From Phalacrocorax aristotelis (lineage: Eukaryota; Chordata; Aves; Suliformes; Phalacrocoracidae): 64,000 nt of DNA. Positions 45,737-58,311 of this stretch are shown in pieces (position 1 is the stretch's first letter; every line of letters begins with the position of its first letter). Both the position numbers and the translations under genes were made by a program. A model generated the notes under the pieces. That model was not told the origin of the DNA, did no database searches, and was given only the letters and a program-made list of their open reading frames with translations. The stretch covers positions 1 to 64,000 of the forward strand of contig NW_027441250.1 of the NCBI RefSeq assembly GCF_949628215.1, read 5' to 3'.

Positions 45737-46309
45737 TGCCGTGGCTTAGCCCCAGCTGGCAACTCTGCACCAGGGAGCTGCTTGCTCACTCCACCCTCAG
45801 TGGGCTGGGGGAGAGAGCTGGAAGGGTAAGAGTGAGAAAAATCATGGGTTGAGATCAAGACTGTTTAATAGGTAAAGCAAAAGCTGTGCGTGGAAGCAAA
45901 GCAAGGAATTAATTCACTCCTCCTTTTCGGCGGGCAGGTGTTGAGCCACCTCTGGGAAAGCAGGGCTCTGTCATGTGTAACGGTTACTTAGGGAGAGAAA
46001 TGCCGTAGCCCCCGCCCCCCAAGGACTCCCCCTTCTTCCCCCAGCTGCGTGTGCTGAGCATGATGTCAAATGGTATGGAATATCCCTTTGGTCAGTTAGC
46101 TGGGAAAGCTTTCCCAGCTGTGTCCTCTCCCAGCCTACTTGCTGGTGGGGCACTGAGAGAACCAGAAGAGGCCCTGACTGTGGAAGCAGTGCTCAGCAAG
46201 AACCAAAACATCTCTACATTATTAACGGTGTTTTGAGCATAAATCCAAAACGTATCCCTTCCTAGCTACTGTGGAGAAAATGAGCACTATCCCAGCCAAC
46301 ACCAGCTCC
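45737..46309 (-). mobile_element. Solo LTR1, unit 10
   Basis: Same element and position; A at 45857. Confidence 0.75.
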
Positions 46310-48193
46310 GTGCGGCTGCGGCAACGGCGGCCGAGGTGGCCTTGGGGCAGGGGGGGAGCGTTGGGGACCCTGATCCACGAATGGCTCCTGGGACTTGTTA
46401 CGTGCGCGCCTGCACAAACACCTGCCCTCTCCTTTGCCCTCAGGGCTGCGTTTGCGCTGCCTTTGCGTGGGGCAAGGGGCTGTGATGGAGCCCAGGGGAG
46501 GAGGTGGTGCACTGTGGGGGTGAGGGGAGGGGGCCCCCCGTTGCTGCTGCGCCTCAGCTGTGGGCGGGGTCTGGATGGAGGAGCCCCAGGTGCGGGCGGT
46601 GGGGCTGACGGTGCCGGCTCCTCCCTGGAAAAGGGGTGGTGCCCGGCTCCGGGGGGCCAGCGTGAGCCGAGGGCGGAGCGGAGCGGAGCTGTGGCCGAGC
46701 GTCAGCGGGCTGCGACTGTAGCGAGGGAGGAGGTGAGCGGGGGCTGGGTGGTGGAGCGCTGCGTCCCGGGTGAAGCCCCGAGGAGGGCTGCGGCGGGGCA
46801 GCGCCGGGTCGGAGCGGGCGGTGGGGAGAGCGAGGCTGTGCTGAGGGCTCGGTGGGGCTTCCGGGTGCATCGGCGGGAGGGACGGTGGCCCGCAGGGTCC
46901 GAGAGCGGGGAGGGCGGGCTGGCGGCGTGCCGGGAGCTGTGGTGGTGCGCCTGCCGGCTGGCCGTGCGGCTGTGCGGCCGTGTTGTGGCGCAGAGCATGC
47001 CGGGAGGTGTAGTCCTTGCGGCGCGCGGCTGCCGGGCGGCCGTGTTGTGGCGCAGAGCGTGCCGGGAGGTGTAGTCCTGGCGCAGTGGCTGCCGGCCCTG
47101 TCACGTGGTTCGCCGGGGCGTGGCGGGAGGCGCGGTCTTCCGGCGCTCGGGTGCCGGGCGGCCGTGCCGCGTACGGTAGGCGCGGTGTATTTTTGGGGTT
47201 GGATTCGTGTTGATTTCTGGGGGCTTCCAGGTGCGGCCGCTCCCCGAGAAGTGGTGAGTTCCCCGGGAGCTGACAGAAGGGAAGAGGGGAAGGAGGAGGA
47301 CCTTTTCCCCCTGCCCAGGGCGCAGATGATGGCCGCCTCCCCGGCTCGCCGGAGCTCCCGCTCAGCCTCCCCTGGCCCCCCTTGCCCCGTGCGCCTGCCC
47401 CCAGGTCCGGCACCTCCCCTGCAGCGTGCCGCGTAGCCCTTGGCCGCCCCCAGGCGCTGTCGTGAAGGCAGCGAGCCGGCCCTCAAGCGCACTGGATTCC
47501 CCCTCGGCGCAGGGGCCCGTAGCAGTAGCGCGGGGAAGGGGCGCTGTGTCCGGAAGCCCCTGCGCAAGGAGGGGCTTTGGTCAGGGTCGATCGACGGTAA
47601 TGACGGTCGCTGTTTCTTCTTTCCCTCTCCCAGAGACCGTGCTGAGGACGTGGTTGTCTGTCCTTCCCCCGGGGACGCCGTCGACTGCGGCCGTCTCAGG
47701 CTTGCGTGGCTTCTCTCTGCCCGGCTTTGCCATCCTCGCGGCGCCGGGGCGAAAAGGGACACACAGAGCCCTTCCCGGCTGTGGACAGGAGCTGCCTCGG
47801 CTGAAGCTGGAGACGCCGACGAAAGGTAAAGCAGAAGAAACTGAAGGCGCTCTGGCTGCCAGCTGCCTTCCTGCTGCAGGCAAGAGAGAGCCTGTCCCTG
47901 CAGGTGAGGGAGGAAGGATCCCCCTTCATAGTCCGCAGCGGGACAGGCCACCAACGTGCACCGCAGGGTCCGTACGCGTAACCCGGAGTTGGGTACGGGC
48001 GTGTAGGGCACGAGCGAGCTAGGCTACGTGCCTAGGAAGCCTCATCTCGTAAGAGCGGTAAGACACCCACGTATCCTCTTTAGGTGGAGGTCGGCCTAGA
48101 GTCTGGAGCTGCAGAAGAGGCAGGGAGGAGAGGAGGGGAAAGAAGCATCTGAACGGCTAAATTGTGCCAGCAGCGCTGAGAGCGAGAGTCGCG
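46310..48193 (+). promoter_or_regulatory. CpG-rich promoter-like block, unit 10
   Basis: Candidate exons: exon 1 ending 47253, 47634-47825, 47880-47903 and 48084-48193. Confidence 0.58.
46995..47077 (-). promoter_or_regulatory. ZNF143-type 62-bp minisatellite, 2 copies (unit 10)
   Basis: Motifs begin at 46995 (CATGC form) and 47057 (CGTGC form). Confidence 0.8.
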
Positions 48194-50796
48194 GTGAGTC
48201 CTGGGCCACTGGGGCCCCGTTGCCTCTCTTGTGCGTCCTGGGCCCTCCCTGTCTCTCCCCTGGCCCCCTCTCTTTCCTTACCTGCTGCAAAATTTTTTCG
48301 TTTCGTTTTTTTTTTTTTATGCAGCCCCCCCCCCCCCCCCGCACCTTCTTTCTCCATCTCGCTCTGAGTGGCTCCCTGCCTCCCCGTCTTTTCAGTCCTC
48401 CCTCTCTCTGTCCTGTAGCCTGTGGCTACTTGTTCTTTCTCCGCCTCTCTCTGCCTGGCTCTGGCTCCGTTTTTATTTTTTTTATTCCTCCTGCTCTGTC
48501 CTGTAGCCTGTCAGTATTTTGTCTTTCTCTGGCCCTCTTGGTCTGACTCCCTGTGTTACCGAAAAACGCGGTAAAATCGGAAACGACTCCTCAACGCCAA
48601 TTTAGTATTAAAGAGCAGGCGTTGTTTATTCACGGCGCCAGACGCACGGGGGATCGCTCCTCCTGGCGTGCGTACCTCACACACCTTTCCCGTACAATTT
48701 GTAGATCAAAATTTTAGGTATTCATACATAGTCATTATTGTCCTGTGTACTGATCGGTACAAACTTGCTCGTTCCGTATGTAAATTACTGCGCAGGCTCG
48801 GTGGTGGTCCGTGAGTCGGTGGTCGCGATCTCCCCCTGCCAGAATTGCCTTTTGCCTTCTTGGCTCTTAATCTTGGCGGTCTTGGCTAGTTTTCTCAGTC
48901 CGCTCCACGAAACCGCGTTTTGTCATCCTTTTCTGACAGAAGCACGTTGTCTGTTGTTCTGCTGACATTAACGATCGCCTAGTGACTAAAATGCAGATCG
49001 ACGGATACACTGATTCGTACGCTCCGTGTTCCCGTAATGGAACACCGTCTCTGGTTGGCTGATTTCATCGCTTTGGTTACACCTGTTCCTGTTGTTCAGT
49101 TTCTTCTTTTTTGGCTTTGTTTGATTCTCTCTGTGATTCCGTTTTTCTCTGCCTCGCTTTTCCCAGCTCCGCGTCCCTCACTTTGAATGCCCGTGATCCT
49201 TCACCAGCTCACTCTCCCTTGGTTGCCATCCCCGTTTCTGAATTCCTCCTGCTTTGCCACGTAGCCCGTGACTTTTTTCTTATTCTCTCTCTGTCTGCCT
49301 CAACGCTCCCGCCGCGCTTTTTAATTCGTCTGCTCTGTACCCTGCTACTGTTCTTGCCTTTCTGAGTTCTTCTCTGTCCAGCTCCCTTTCCCTATTCATG
49401 AATTCCTGTTCTTCCTGCACCCGCCGCTGTTCCCTGTGACCTCCGTCTCTCTCTGTCCAGCTCCCTGTCCCTAGGTTTTAATTCCTGCCTCTGCCCGTTG
49501 TAGCCCATCTAGATTTTTCTCTCGGCCTCTCTCTCTGTCCGGCTCCCTCTCTCTGTGTTCTAATTCCACGTTCTCTGTCACGTAGACCCGTGCTATTTGT
49601 TTGTCCTCATCTCTCTCTGTCCAGCTCCTTGCTGCTAAGTTTTATTTCTTCCCTCTCTCTCTGTCTTTGTAGCCCATTGCTGTTGTTGTGTTTTTGGTTT
49701 TGTTTTTGTTTTTTTTCACTTGTTTCTTCGTTTGTCTCTGTCTGCCTCCCAGTGCCTGATCTTTAATTCCTCCTTCCCTGTTGGGCCGCTGTTCCTTTTT
49801 TCCATTCTACGTTGTGTTCTCTTTGGTCTCCTGTTCTTATTCATCGGTTCCCTCCTCGCCGCCCTGTGGCTTGTCCCCATTTTAGTGTTGCCTCTCTCTC
49901 CCTCTCTCTGGCTTCTTGCCCCTGTTTTTAAAATTCCTCCCTCTCTTCTCTCTTCCCTGTCGGCCGTGTGATCGTCAGCCTTTCTCCACCTCTTTCTGCC
50001 CAGCTCTCTGTGTCTATCCATTAATTCTTCCCTCTCTGCCCTGTAGCCTGTAGCTTTTGTCCTTTCTCCATCTTGCTGTCTCTGGCTTCCCCGTGACCCT
50101 GTTTTAGAATTGTTTCTCTCTTCTTTCTGTACGCATTGCGATTCCTTTTGCTCCCCATCTCCCTTTGTTTTGGGTGTTGTTTTGTTGTTGTTTTTCTGGC
50201 TCCCTGTCCCTAATTCTTAATTCTCTGCCTTCTCGTGCTCTGTACCACGTAGCCCCGTGGTTTGTTTTGTGGTGTTCCCTCCCCGGCCCCTTCCCTCCGT
50301 CGTTGGCTGTCTCGGCTCCCTGTCCCCGTGGCTTCATTCTTCCCTTTCTGCCCTGTTCTTGTCGCTTATCTTGTCTGTCTCCATCGCGCTCGGTCCAGCT
50401 TCCTGCCCCTATTCTTCTTTCCTCCCTCGCTGTCGTGCTGCCTGCCCCAGGTTCTTTGTGTGTCTCCAGCCTGCTCCTCTTCCTTCTTTGTTGGTCTGTG
50501 TCCTGCTCTTCCCTCTTTCTGCTGCCTCTCTTCCCCTCTCTCTGCTGCTTTTATCTCCAGCTCCGTCAGGCTCCCTGTCCTTCCCTGGCCGTCCTGTTCC
50601 CTGCCTCGTGCCTTCTCACTACACGCACACACGTCCCCCCCGCCCCGTCCAGCCGGATGCCGCTCTTCTCTTCTCTCTTCCTACTGTCCTGTGCCTTGCT
50701 CCTCACCTTTGGTGGCCTCCCCCTCTGCCCAGCAGCCCGTCGCCCCAGGAGCCAGGCGACGGACGGTCCGTTCCCTGCCAAACCAGGACAAGCGCG
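48194..50796 (+). repeat. Pyrimidine-rich degenerate satellite, unit 10
   Basis: Interrupted by LTR2; eight-T form before ATTCCTCC near 48476. Confidence 0.9.
48554..49081 (-). mobile_element. Solo LTR2, unit 10
   Basis: Full 528 bp with intact termini and CCTG flanks. Confidence 0.72.
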
Positions 50797-51369
50797 TGCC
50801 GTGGCTTAGCCCCAGCTGGCAACTCTGCACCAGGGAGCTGCTTGCTCACTCCACCCTCAGTGGGCTGGGGGAGAGAGCTGGAAGGGTAAGAGTGAGAAAA
50901 ATCATGGGTTGAGATCGAGACTGTTTAATAGGTAAAGCAAAAGCTGTGCGTGGAAGCAAAGCAAGGAATTAATTCACTCCTCCTTTTCGGCGGGCAGGTG
51001 TTGAGCCACCTCTGGGAAAGCAGGGCTCTGTCATGTGTAACGGTTACTTAGGGAGAGAAATGCCGTAGCCCCCGCCCCCCAAGGACTCCCCCTTCTTCCC
51101 CCAGCTGCGTGTGCTGAGCATGATGTCAAATGGTATGGAATATCCCTTTGGTCAGTTAGCTGGGAAAGCTTTCCCAGCTGTGTCCTCTCCCAGCCTACTT
51201 GCTGGTGGGGCACTGAGAGAACCAGAAGAGGCCCTGACTGTGGAAGCAGTGCTCAGCAAGAACCAAAACATCTCTACATTATTAACGGTGTTTTGAGCAT
51301 AAATCCAAAACGTATCCCTTCCTAGCTACTGTGGAGAAAATGAGCACTATCCCAGCCAACACCAGCTCC
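50797..51369 (-). mobile_element. Solo LTR1, unit 11
   Basis: Same element and position; G at 50917. Confidence 0.75.
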
Positions 51370-53253
51370 GTGCGGCTGCGGCAACGGCGGCCGAGGTGGC
51401 CTTGGGGCAGGGGGGGAGCGTTGGGGACCCTGATCCACGAATGGCTCCTGGGACTTGTTACGTGCGCGCCTGCACAAACACCTGCCCTCTCCTTTGCCCT
51501 CAGGGCTGCGTTTGCGCTGCCTTTGCGTGGGGCAAGGGGCTGTGATGGAGCCCAGGGGAGGAGGTGGTGCACTGTGGGGGTGAGGGGAGGGGGCCCCCCG
51601 TTGCTGCTGCGCCTCAGCTGTGGGCGGGGTCTGGATGGAGGAGCCCCAGGTGCGGGCGGTGGGGCTGACGGTGCCGGCTCCTCCCTGGAAAAGGGGTGGT
51701 GCCCGGCTCCGGGGGGCCAGCGTGAGCCGAGGGCGGAGCGGAGCGGAGCTGTGGCCGAGCGTCAGCGGGCTGCGACTGTAGCGAGGGAGGAGGTGAGCGG
51801 GGGCTGGGTGGTGGAGCGCTGCGTCCCGGGTGAAGCCCCGAGGAGGGCTGCGGCGGGGCAGCGCCGGGTCGGAGCGGGCGGTGGGGAGAGCGAGGCTGTG
51901 CTGAGGGCTCGGTGGGGCTTCCGGGTGCATCGGCGGGAGGGACGGTGGCCCGCAGGGTCCGAGAGCGGGGAGGGCGGGCTGGCGGCGTGCCGGGAGCTGT
52001 GGTGGTGCGCCTGCCGGCTGGCCGTGCGGCCGTGCGGCCGTGTTGTGGCGCAGAGCATGCCGGGAGGTGTAGTCCTTGCGGCGCGCGGCTGCCGGGCGGC
52101 CGTGTTGTGGCGCAGAGCGTGCCGGGAGGTGTAGTCCTGGCGCAGTGGCTGCCGGCCCTGTCACGTGGTTCGCCGGGGCGTGGCGGGAGGCGCGGTCTTC
52201 CGGCGCTCGGGTGCCGGGCGGCCGTGCCGCGTACGGTAGGCGCGGTGTATTTTTGGGGTTGGATTCGTGTTGATTTCTGGGGGCTTCCAGGTGCGGCCGC
52301 TCCCCGAGAAGTGGTGAGTTCCCCGGGAGCTGACAGAAGGGAAGAGGGGAAGGAGGAGGACCTTTTCCCCCTGCCCAGGGCGCAGATGATGGCCGCCTCC
52401 CCGGCTCGCCGGAGCTCCCGCTCAGCCTCCCCTGGCCCCCCTTGCCCCGTGCGCCTGCCCCCAGGTCCGGCACCTCCCCTGCAGCGTGCCGCGTAGCCCT
52501 TGGCCGCCCCCAGGCGCTGTCGTGAAGGCAGCGAGCCGGCCCTCAAGCGCACTGGATTCCCCCTCGGCGCAGGGGCCCGTAGCAGTAGCGCGGGGAAGGG
52601 GCGCTGTGTCCGGAAGCCCCTGCGCAAGGAGGGGCTTTGGTCAGGGTCGATCGACGGTAATGACGGTCGCTGTTTCTTCTTTCCCTCTCCCAGAGACCGT
52701 GCTGAGGACGTGGTTGTCTGTCCTTCCCCCGGGGACGCCGTCGACTGCGGCCGTCTCAGGCTTGCGTGGCTTCTCTCTGCCCGGCTTTGCCATCCTCGCG
52801 GCGCCGGGGCGAAAAGGGACACACAGAGCCCTTCCCGGCTGTGGACAGGAGCTGCCTCGGCTGAAGCTGGAGACGCCGACGAAAGGTAAAGCAGAAGAAA
52901 CTGAAGGCGCTCTGGCTGCCAGCTGCCTTCCTGCTGCAGGCAAGAGAGAGCCTGTCCCTGCAGGTGAGGGAGGAAGGATCCCCCTTCATAGTCCGCAGCG
53001 GGACAGGCCACCAACGTGCACCGCAGGGTCCGTACGCGTAACCCGGAGTTGGGTACGGGCGTGTAGGGCACGAGCGAGCTAGGCTACGTGCCTAGGAAGC
53101 CTCATCTCGTAAGAGCGGTAAGACACCCACGTATCCTCTTTAGGTGGAGGTCGGCCTAGAGTCTGGAGCTGCAGAAGAGGCAGGGAGGAGAGGAGGGGAA
53201 AGAAGCATCTGAACGGCTAAATTGTGCCAGCAGCGCTGAGAGCGAGAGTCGCG
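51370..53253 (+). promoter_or_regulatory. CpG-rich promoter-like block, unit 11
   Basis: Candidate exons: exon 1 ending 52313, 52694-52885, 52940-52963 and 53144-53253. Confidence 0.58.
52055..52137 (-). promoter_or_regulatory. ZNF143-type 62-bp minisatellite, 2 copies (unit 11)
   Basis: Motifs begin at 52055 (CATGC form) and 52117 (CGTGC form). Confidence 0.8.
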
Positions 53254-55855
53254 GTGAGTCCTGGGCCACTGGGGCCCCGTTGCCTCTCTTGTGCGTCCTG
53301 GGCCCTCCCTGTCTCTCCCCTGGCCCCCTCTCTTTCCTTACCTGCTGCAAAATTTTTTCGTTTCGTTTTTTTTTTTTTATGCAGCCCCCCCCCCCCCCCG
53401 CACCTTCTTTCTCCATCTCGCTCTGAGTGGCTCCCTGCCTCCCCGTCTTTTCAGTCCTCCCTCTCTCTGTCCTGTAGCCTGTGGCTACTTGTTCTTTCTC
53501 CGCCTCTCTCTGCCTGGCTCTGGCTCCGTTTTTATTTTTTTTATTCCTCCTGCTCTGTCCTGTAGCCTGTCAGTATTTTGTCTTTCTCTGGCCCTCTTGG
53601 TCTGACTCCCTGTGTTACCGAAAAACGCGGTAAAATCGGAAACGACTCCTCAACGCCAATTTAGTATTAAAGAGCAGGCGTTGTTTATTCACGGCGCCAG
53701 ACGCACGGGGGATCGCTCCTCCTGGCGTGCGTACCTCACACACCTTTCCCGTACAATTTGTAGATCAAAATTTTAGGTATTCATACATAGTCATTATTGT
53801 CCTGTGTACTGATCGGTACAAACTTGCTCGTTCCGTATGTAAATTACTGCGCAGGCTCGGTGGTGGTCCGTGAGTCGGTGGTCGCGATCTCCCCCTGCCA
53901 GAATTGCCTTTTGCCTTCTTGGCTCTTAATCTTGGCGGTCTTGGCTAGTTTTCTCAGTCCGCTCCACGAAACCGCGTTTTGTCATCCTTTTCTGACAGAA
54001 GCACGTTGTCTGTTGTTCTGCTGACATTAACGATCGCCTAGTGACTAAAATGCAGATCGACGGATACACTGATTCGTACGCTCCGTGTTCCCGTAATGGA
54101 ACACCGTCTCTGGTTGGCTGATTTCATCGCTTTGGTTACACCTGTTCCTGTTGTTCAGTTTCTTCTTTTTTGGCTTTGTTTGATTCTCTCTGTGATTCCG
54201 TTTTTCTCTGCCTCGCTTTTCCCAGCTCCGCGTCCCTCACTTTGAATGCCCGTGATCCTTCACCAGCTCACTCTCCCTTGGTTGCCATCCCCGTTTCTGA
54301 ATTCCTCCTGCTTTGCCACGTAGCCCGTGACTTTTTTCTTATTCTCTCTCTGTCTGCCTCAACGCTCCCGCCGCGCTTTTTAATTCGTCTGCTCTGTACC
54401 CTGCTACTGTTCTTGCCTTTCTGAGTTCTTCTCTGTCCAGCTCCCTTTCCCTATTCATGAATTCCTGTTCTTCCTGCACCCGCCGCTGTTCCCTGTGACC
54501 TCCGTCTCTCTCTGTCCAGCTCCCTGTCCCTAGGTTTTAATTCCTGCCTCTGCCCGTTGTAGCCCATCTAGATTTTTCTCTCGGCCTCTCTCTCTGTCCG
54601 GCTCCCTCTCTCTGTGTTCTAATTCCACGTTCTCTGTCACGTAGACCCGTGCTATTTGTTTGTCCTCATCTCTCTCTGTCCAGCTCCTTGCTGCTAAGTT
54701 TTATTTCTTCCCTCTCTCTCTGTCTTTGTAGCCCATTGCTGTTGTTGTGTTTTTGGTTTTGTTTTTGTTTTTTTTCACTTGTTTCTTCGTTTGTCTCTGT
54801 CTGCCTCCCAGTGCCTGATCTTTAATTCCTCCTTCCCTGTTGGGCCGCTGTTCCTTTTTTCCATTCTACGTTGTGTTCTCTTTGGTCTCCTGTTCTTATT
54901 CATCGGTTCCCTCCTCGCCGCCCTGTGGCTTGTCCCCATTTTAGTGTTGCCTCTCTCTCCCTCTCTCTGGCTTCTTGCCCCTGTTTTTAAAATTCCTCCC
55001 TCTCTTCTCTCTTCCCTGTCGGCCGTGTGATCGTCAGCCTTTCTCCACCTCTTTCTGCCCAGCTCTCTGTGTCTATCCATTAATTCTTCCCTCTCTGCCC
55101 TGTAGCCTGTAGCTTTTGTCCTTTCTCCATCTTGCTGTCTCTGGCTTCCCCGTGACCCTGTTTTAGAATTGTTTCTCTCTTCTTTCTGTACGCATTGCGA
55201 TTCCTTTTGCTCCCCATCTCCCTTTGTTTTGGGTGTTGTTTTGTTGTTGTTTTTCTGGCTCCCTGTCCCTAATTCTTAATTCTCTGCCTTCTCGTGCTCT
55301 GTACCACGTAGCCCCGTGGTTTGTTTTGTGGTGTTCCCTCCCCGGCCCCTTCCCTCCGTCGTTGGCTGTCTCGGCTCCCTGTCCCCGTGGCTTCATTCTT
55401 CCCTTTCTGCCCTGTTCTTGTCGCTTATCTTGTCTGTCTCCATCGCGCTCGGTCCAGCTTCCTGCCCCTATTCTTCTTTCCTCCCTCGCTGTCGTGCTGC
55501 CTGCCCCAGGTTCTTTGTGTGTCTCCAGCCTGCTCCTCTTCCTTCTTTGTTGGTCTGTGTCCTGCTCTTCCCTCTTTCTGCTGCCTCTCTTCCCCTCTCT
55601 CTGCTGCTTTTATCTCCAGCTCCGTCAGGCTCCCTGTCCTTCCCTGGCCGTCCTGTTCCCTGCCTCGTGCCTTCTCACTACACGCACACACGTCCCCCCC
55701 GCCCCGTCCAGCCGGATGCCGCTCTTCTCTTCTCTCTTCCTACTGTCCTGTGCCTTGCTCCTCACCTTTGGTGGCCTCCCCCTCTGCCCAGCAGCCCGTC
55801 GCCCCAGGAGCCAGGCGACGGACGGTCCGTTCCCTGCCAAACCAGGACAAGCGCG
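53254..55855 (+). repeat. Pyrimidine-rich degenerate satellite, unit 11
   Basis: Interrupted by LTR2; eight-T form before ATTCCTCC near 53535. Confidence 0.9.
53613..54140 (-). mobile_element. Solo LTR2, unit 11
   Basis: Full 528 bp with intact termini and CCTG flanks. Confidence 0.72.
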
Positions 55856-56428
55856 TGCCGTGGCTTAGCCCCAGCTGGCAACTCTGCACCAGGGAGCTGC
55901 TTGCTCACTCCACCCTCAGTGGGCTGGGGGAGAGAGCTGGAAGGGTAAGAGTGAGAAAAATCATGGGTTGAGATCAAGACTGTTTAATAGGTAAAGCAAA
56001 AGCTGTGCGTGGAAGCAAAGCAAGGAATTAATTCACTCCTCCTTTTCGGCGGGCAGGTGTTGAGCCACCTCTGGGAAAGCAGGGCTCTGTCATGTGTAAC
56101 GGTTACTTAGGGAGAGAAATGCCGTAGCCCCCGCCCCCCAAGGACTCCCCCTTCTTCCCCCAGCTGCGTGTGCTGAGCATGATGTCAAATGGTATGGAAT
56201 ATCCCTTTGGTCAGTTAGCTGGGAAAGCTTTCCCAGCTGTGTCCTCTCCCAGCCTACTTGCTGGTGGGGCACTGAGAGAACCAGAAGAGGCCCTGACTGT
56301 GGAAGCAGTGCTCAGCAAGAACCAAAACATCTCTACATTATTAACGGTGTTTTGAGCATAAATCCAAAACGTATCCCTTCCTAGCTACTGTGGAGAAAAT
56401 GAGCACTATCCCAGCCAACACCAGCTCC
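55856..56428 (-). mobile_element. Solo LTR1, unit 12
   Basis: Same element and position; A at 55976. Confidence 0.75.
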
Positions 56429-58311
56429 GTGCGGCTGCGGCAACGGCGGCCGAGGTGGCCTTGGGGCAGGGGGGGAGCGTTGGGGACCCTGATCCACGAA
56501 TGGCTCCTGGGACTTGTTACGTGCGCGCCTGCACAAACACCTGCCCTCTCCTTTGCCCTCAGGGCTGCGTTTGCGCTGCCTTTGCGTGGGGCAAGGGGCT
56601 GTGATGGAGCCCAGGGGAGGAGGTGGTGCACTGTGGGGGTGAGGGGAGGGGGCCCCCCGTTGCTGCTGCGCCTCAGCTGTGGGCGGGGTCTGGATGGAGG
56701 AGCCCCAGGTGCGGGCGGTGGGGCTGACGGTGCCGGCTCCTCCCTGGAAAAGGGGTGGTGCCGGCTCCGGGGGGCCAGCGTGAGCCGAGGGCGGAGCGGA
56801 GCGGAGCTGTGGCCGAGCGTCAGCGGGCTGCGACTGTAGCGAGGGAGGAGGTGAGCGGGGGCTGGGTGGTGGAGCGCTGCGTCCCGGGTGAAGCCCCGAG
56901 GAGGGCTGCGGCGGGGCAGCGCCGGGTCGGAGCGGGCGGTGGGGAGAGCGAGGCTGTGCTGAGGGCTCGGTGGGGCTTCCGGGTGGCATCGGCGGGAGGG
57001 ACGGTGGCCCGCAGGGTCCGAGAGCGGGGAGGGCGGGCTGGCGGCGTGCCGGGAGCTGTGGTGGTGCGCCTGCCGGCTGGCCGTGCGGCCGTGCGGCCGT
57101 GTTGTGGCGCAGAGCATGCCGGGAGGTGTAGTCCTTGCGGCGCGCGGCTGCCGGGCGGCCGGGTTGTGGCGCAGAGCGTGCCGGGAGGTGTAGTCCTGGC
57201 GCAGTGGCTGCCGGCCCTGTCACGTGGTTCGCCGGGGCGTGGCGGGAGGCGCGGTCTTCCGGCGCTCGGGTGCCGGGCGGCCGTGCCGCGTACGGTAGGC
57301 GCGGTGTATTTTTGGGGTTGGATTCGTGTTGATTTCTGGGGGCTTCCAGGTGCGGCCGCTCCCCGAGAAGTGGTGAGTTCCCCGGGAGCTGACAGAAGGG
57401 AAGAGGGGAAGGAGGAGGACCTTTTCCCCCTGCCCAGGGCGCAGATGATGGCCGCCTCCCCGGCTCGCCGGAGCTCCCGCTCAGCCTCCCCTGGCCCCCC
57501 TTGCCCCGTGCGCCTGCCCCCAGGTCCGGCACCTCCCCTGCAGCGTGCCGCGTAGCCCTTGGCCGCCCCCAGGCGCTGTCGTGAAGGCAGCGAGCCGGCC
57601 CTCAAGCGCACTGGATTCCCCCTCGGCGCAGGGGCCCGTAGCAGTAGCGCGGGGAAGGGGCGCTGTGTCCGGAAGCCCCTGCGCAAGGAGGGGCTTTGGT
57701 CAGGGTCGATCGACGGTAATGACGGTCGCTGTTTCTTCTTTCCCTCTCCCAGAGACCGTGCTGAGGACGTGGTTGTCTGTCCTTCCCCCGGGGACGCCGT
57801 CGACTGCGGCCGTCTCAGGCTTGCGTGGCTTCTCTCTGCCCGGCTTTGCCATCCTCGCGGCGCCGGGGCGAAAAGGGACACACAGAGCCCTTCCCGGCTG
57901 TGGACAGGAGCTGCCTCGGCTGAAGCTGGAGACGCCGACGAAAGGTAAAGCAGAAGAAACTGAAGGCGCTCTGGCTGCCAGCTGCCTTCCTGCTGCAGGC
58001 AAGAGAGAGCCTGTCCCTGCAGGTGAGGGAGGAAGGATCCCCCTTCATAGTCCGCAGCGGGACAGGCCACCAACGTGCACCGCAGGGTCCGTACGCGTAA
58101 CCCGGAGTTGGGTACGGGCGTGTAGGGCACGAGCGAGCTAGGCTACGTGCCTAGGAAGCCTCATCTCGTAAGAGCGGTAAGACACCCACGTATCCTCTTT
58201 AGGTGGAGGTCGGCCTAGAGTCTGGAGCTGCAGAAGAGGCAGGGAGGAGAGGAGGGGAAAGAAGCATCTGAACGGCTAAATTGTGCCAGCAGCGCTGAGA
58301 GCGAGAGTCGC
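56429..58311 (+). promoter_or_regulatory. CpG-rich promoter-like block, unit 12
   Basis: One C is lost near 56760, one G gained near 56986 and one G lost at 58311. Candidate exons: exon 1 ending 57372, 57753-57944, 57999-58022 and 58203-58311; the last donor still reads GTGAGT. Confidence 0.55.
57114..57196 (-). promoter_or_regulatory. ZNF143-type 62-bp minisatellite, 2 copies (unit 12)
   Basis: Motifs begin at 57114 (CATGC form) and 57176 (CGTGC form). The spacer has a private GGCCGGGTTGTGG. Confidence 0.8.

Larger units (their letters stand above)
45603..50662 (+). repeat. Macrosatellite unit 10 (5060 bp)
   Basis: Left part like unit 9 (CGGCTGTGCGG). Right part like units 6, 11 and 12 (GAGAAGTG, TGTCAGTATT). 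The switch lies between about 46977 and 47253. Confidence 0.97.
50663..55721 (+). repeat. Macrosatellite unit 11 (5059 bp)
   Basis: Belongs with units 6, 10 and 12 in its right part. Its octamer insertion is the uninterrupted CCGTGCGG form. Confidence 0.97.
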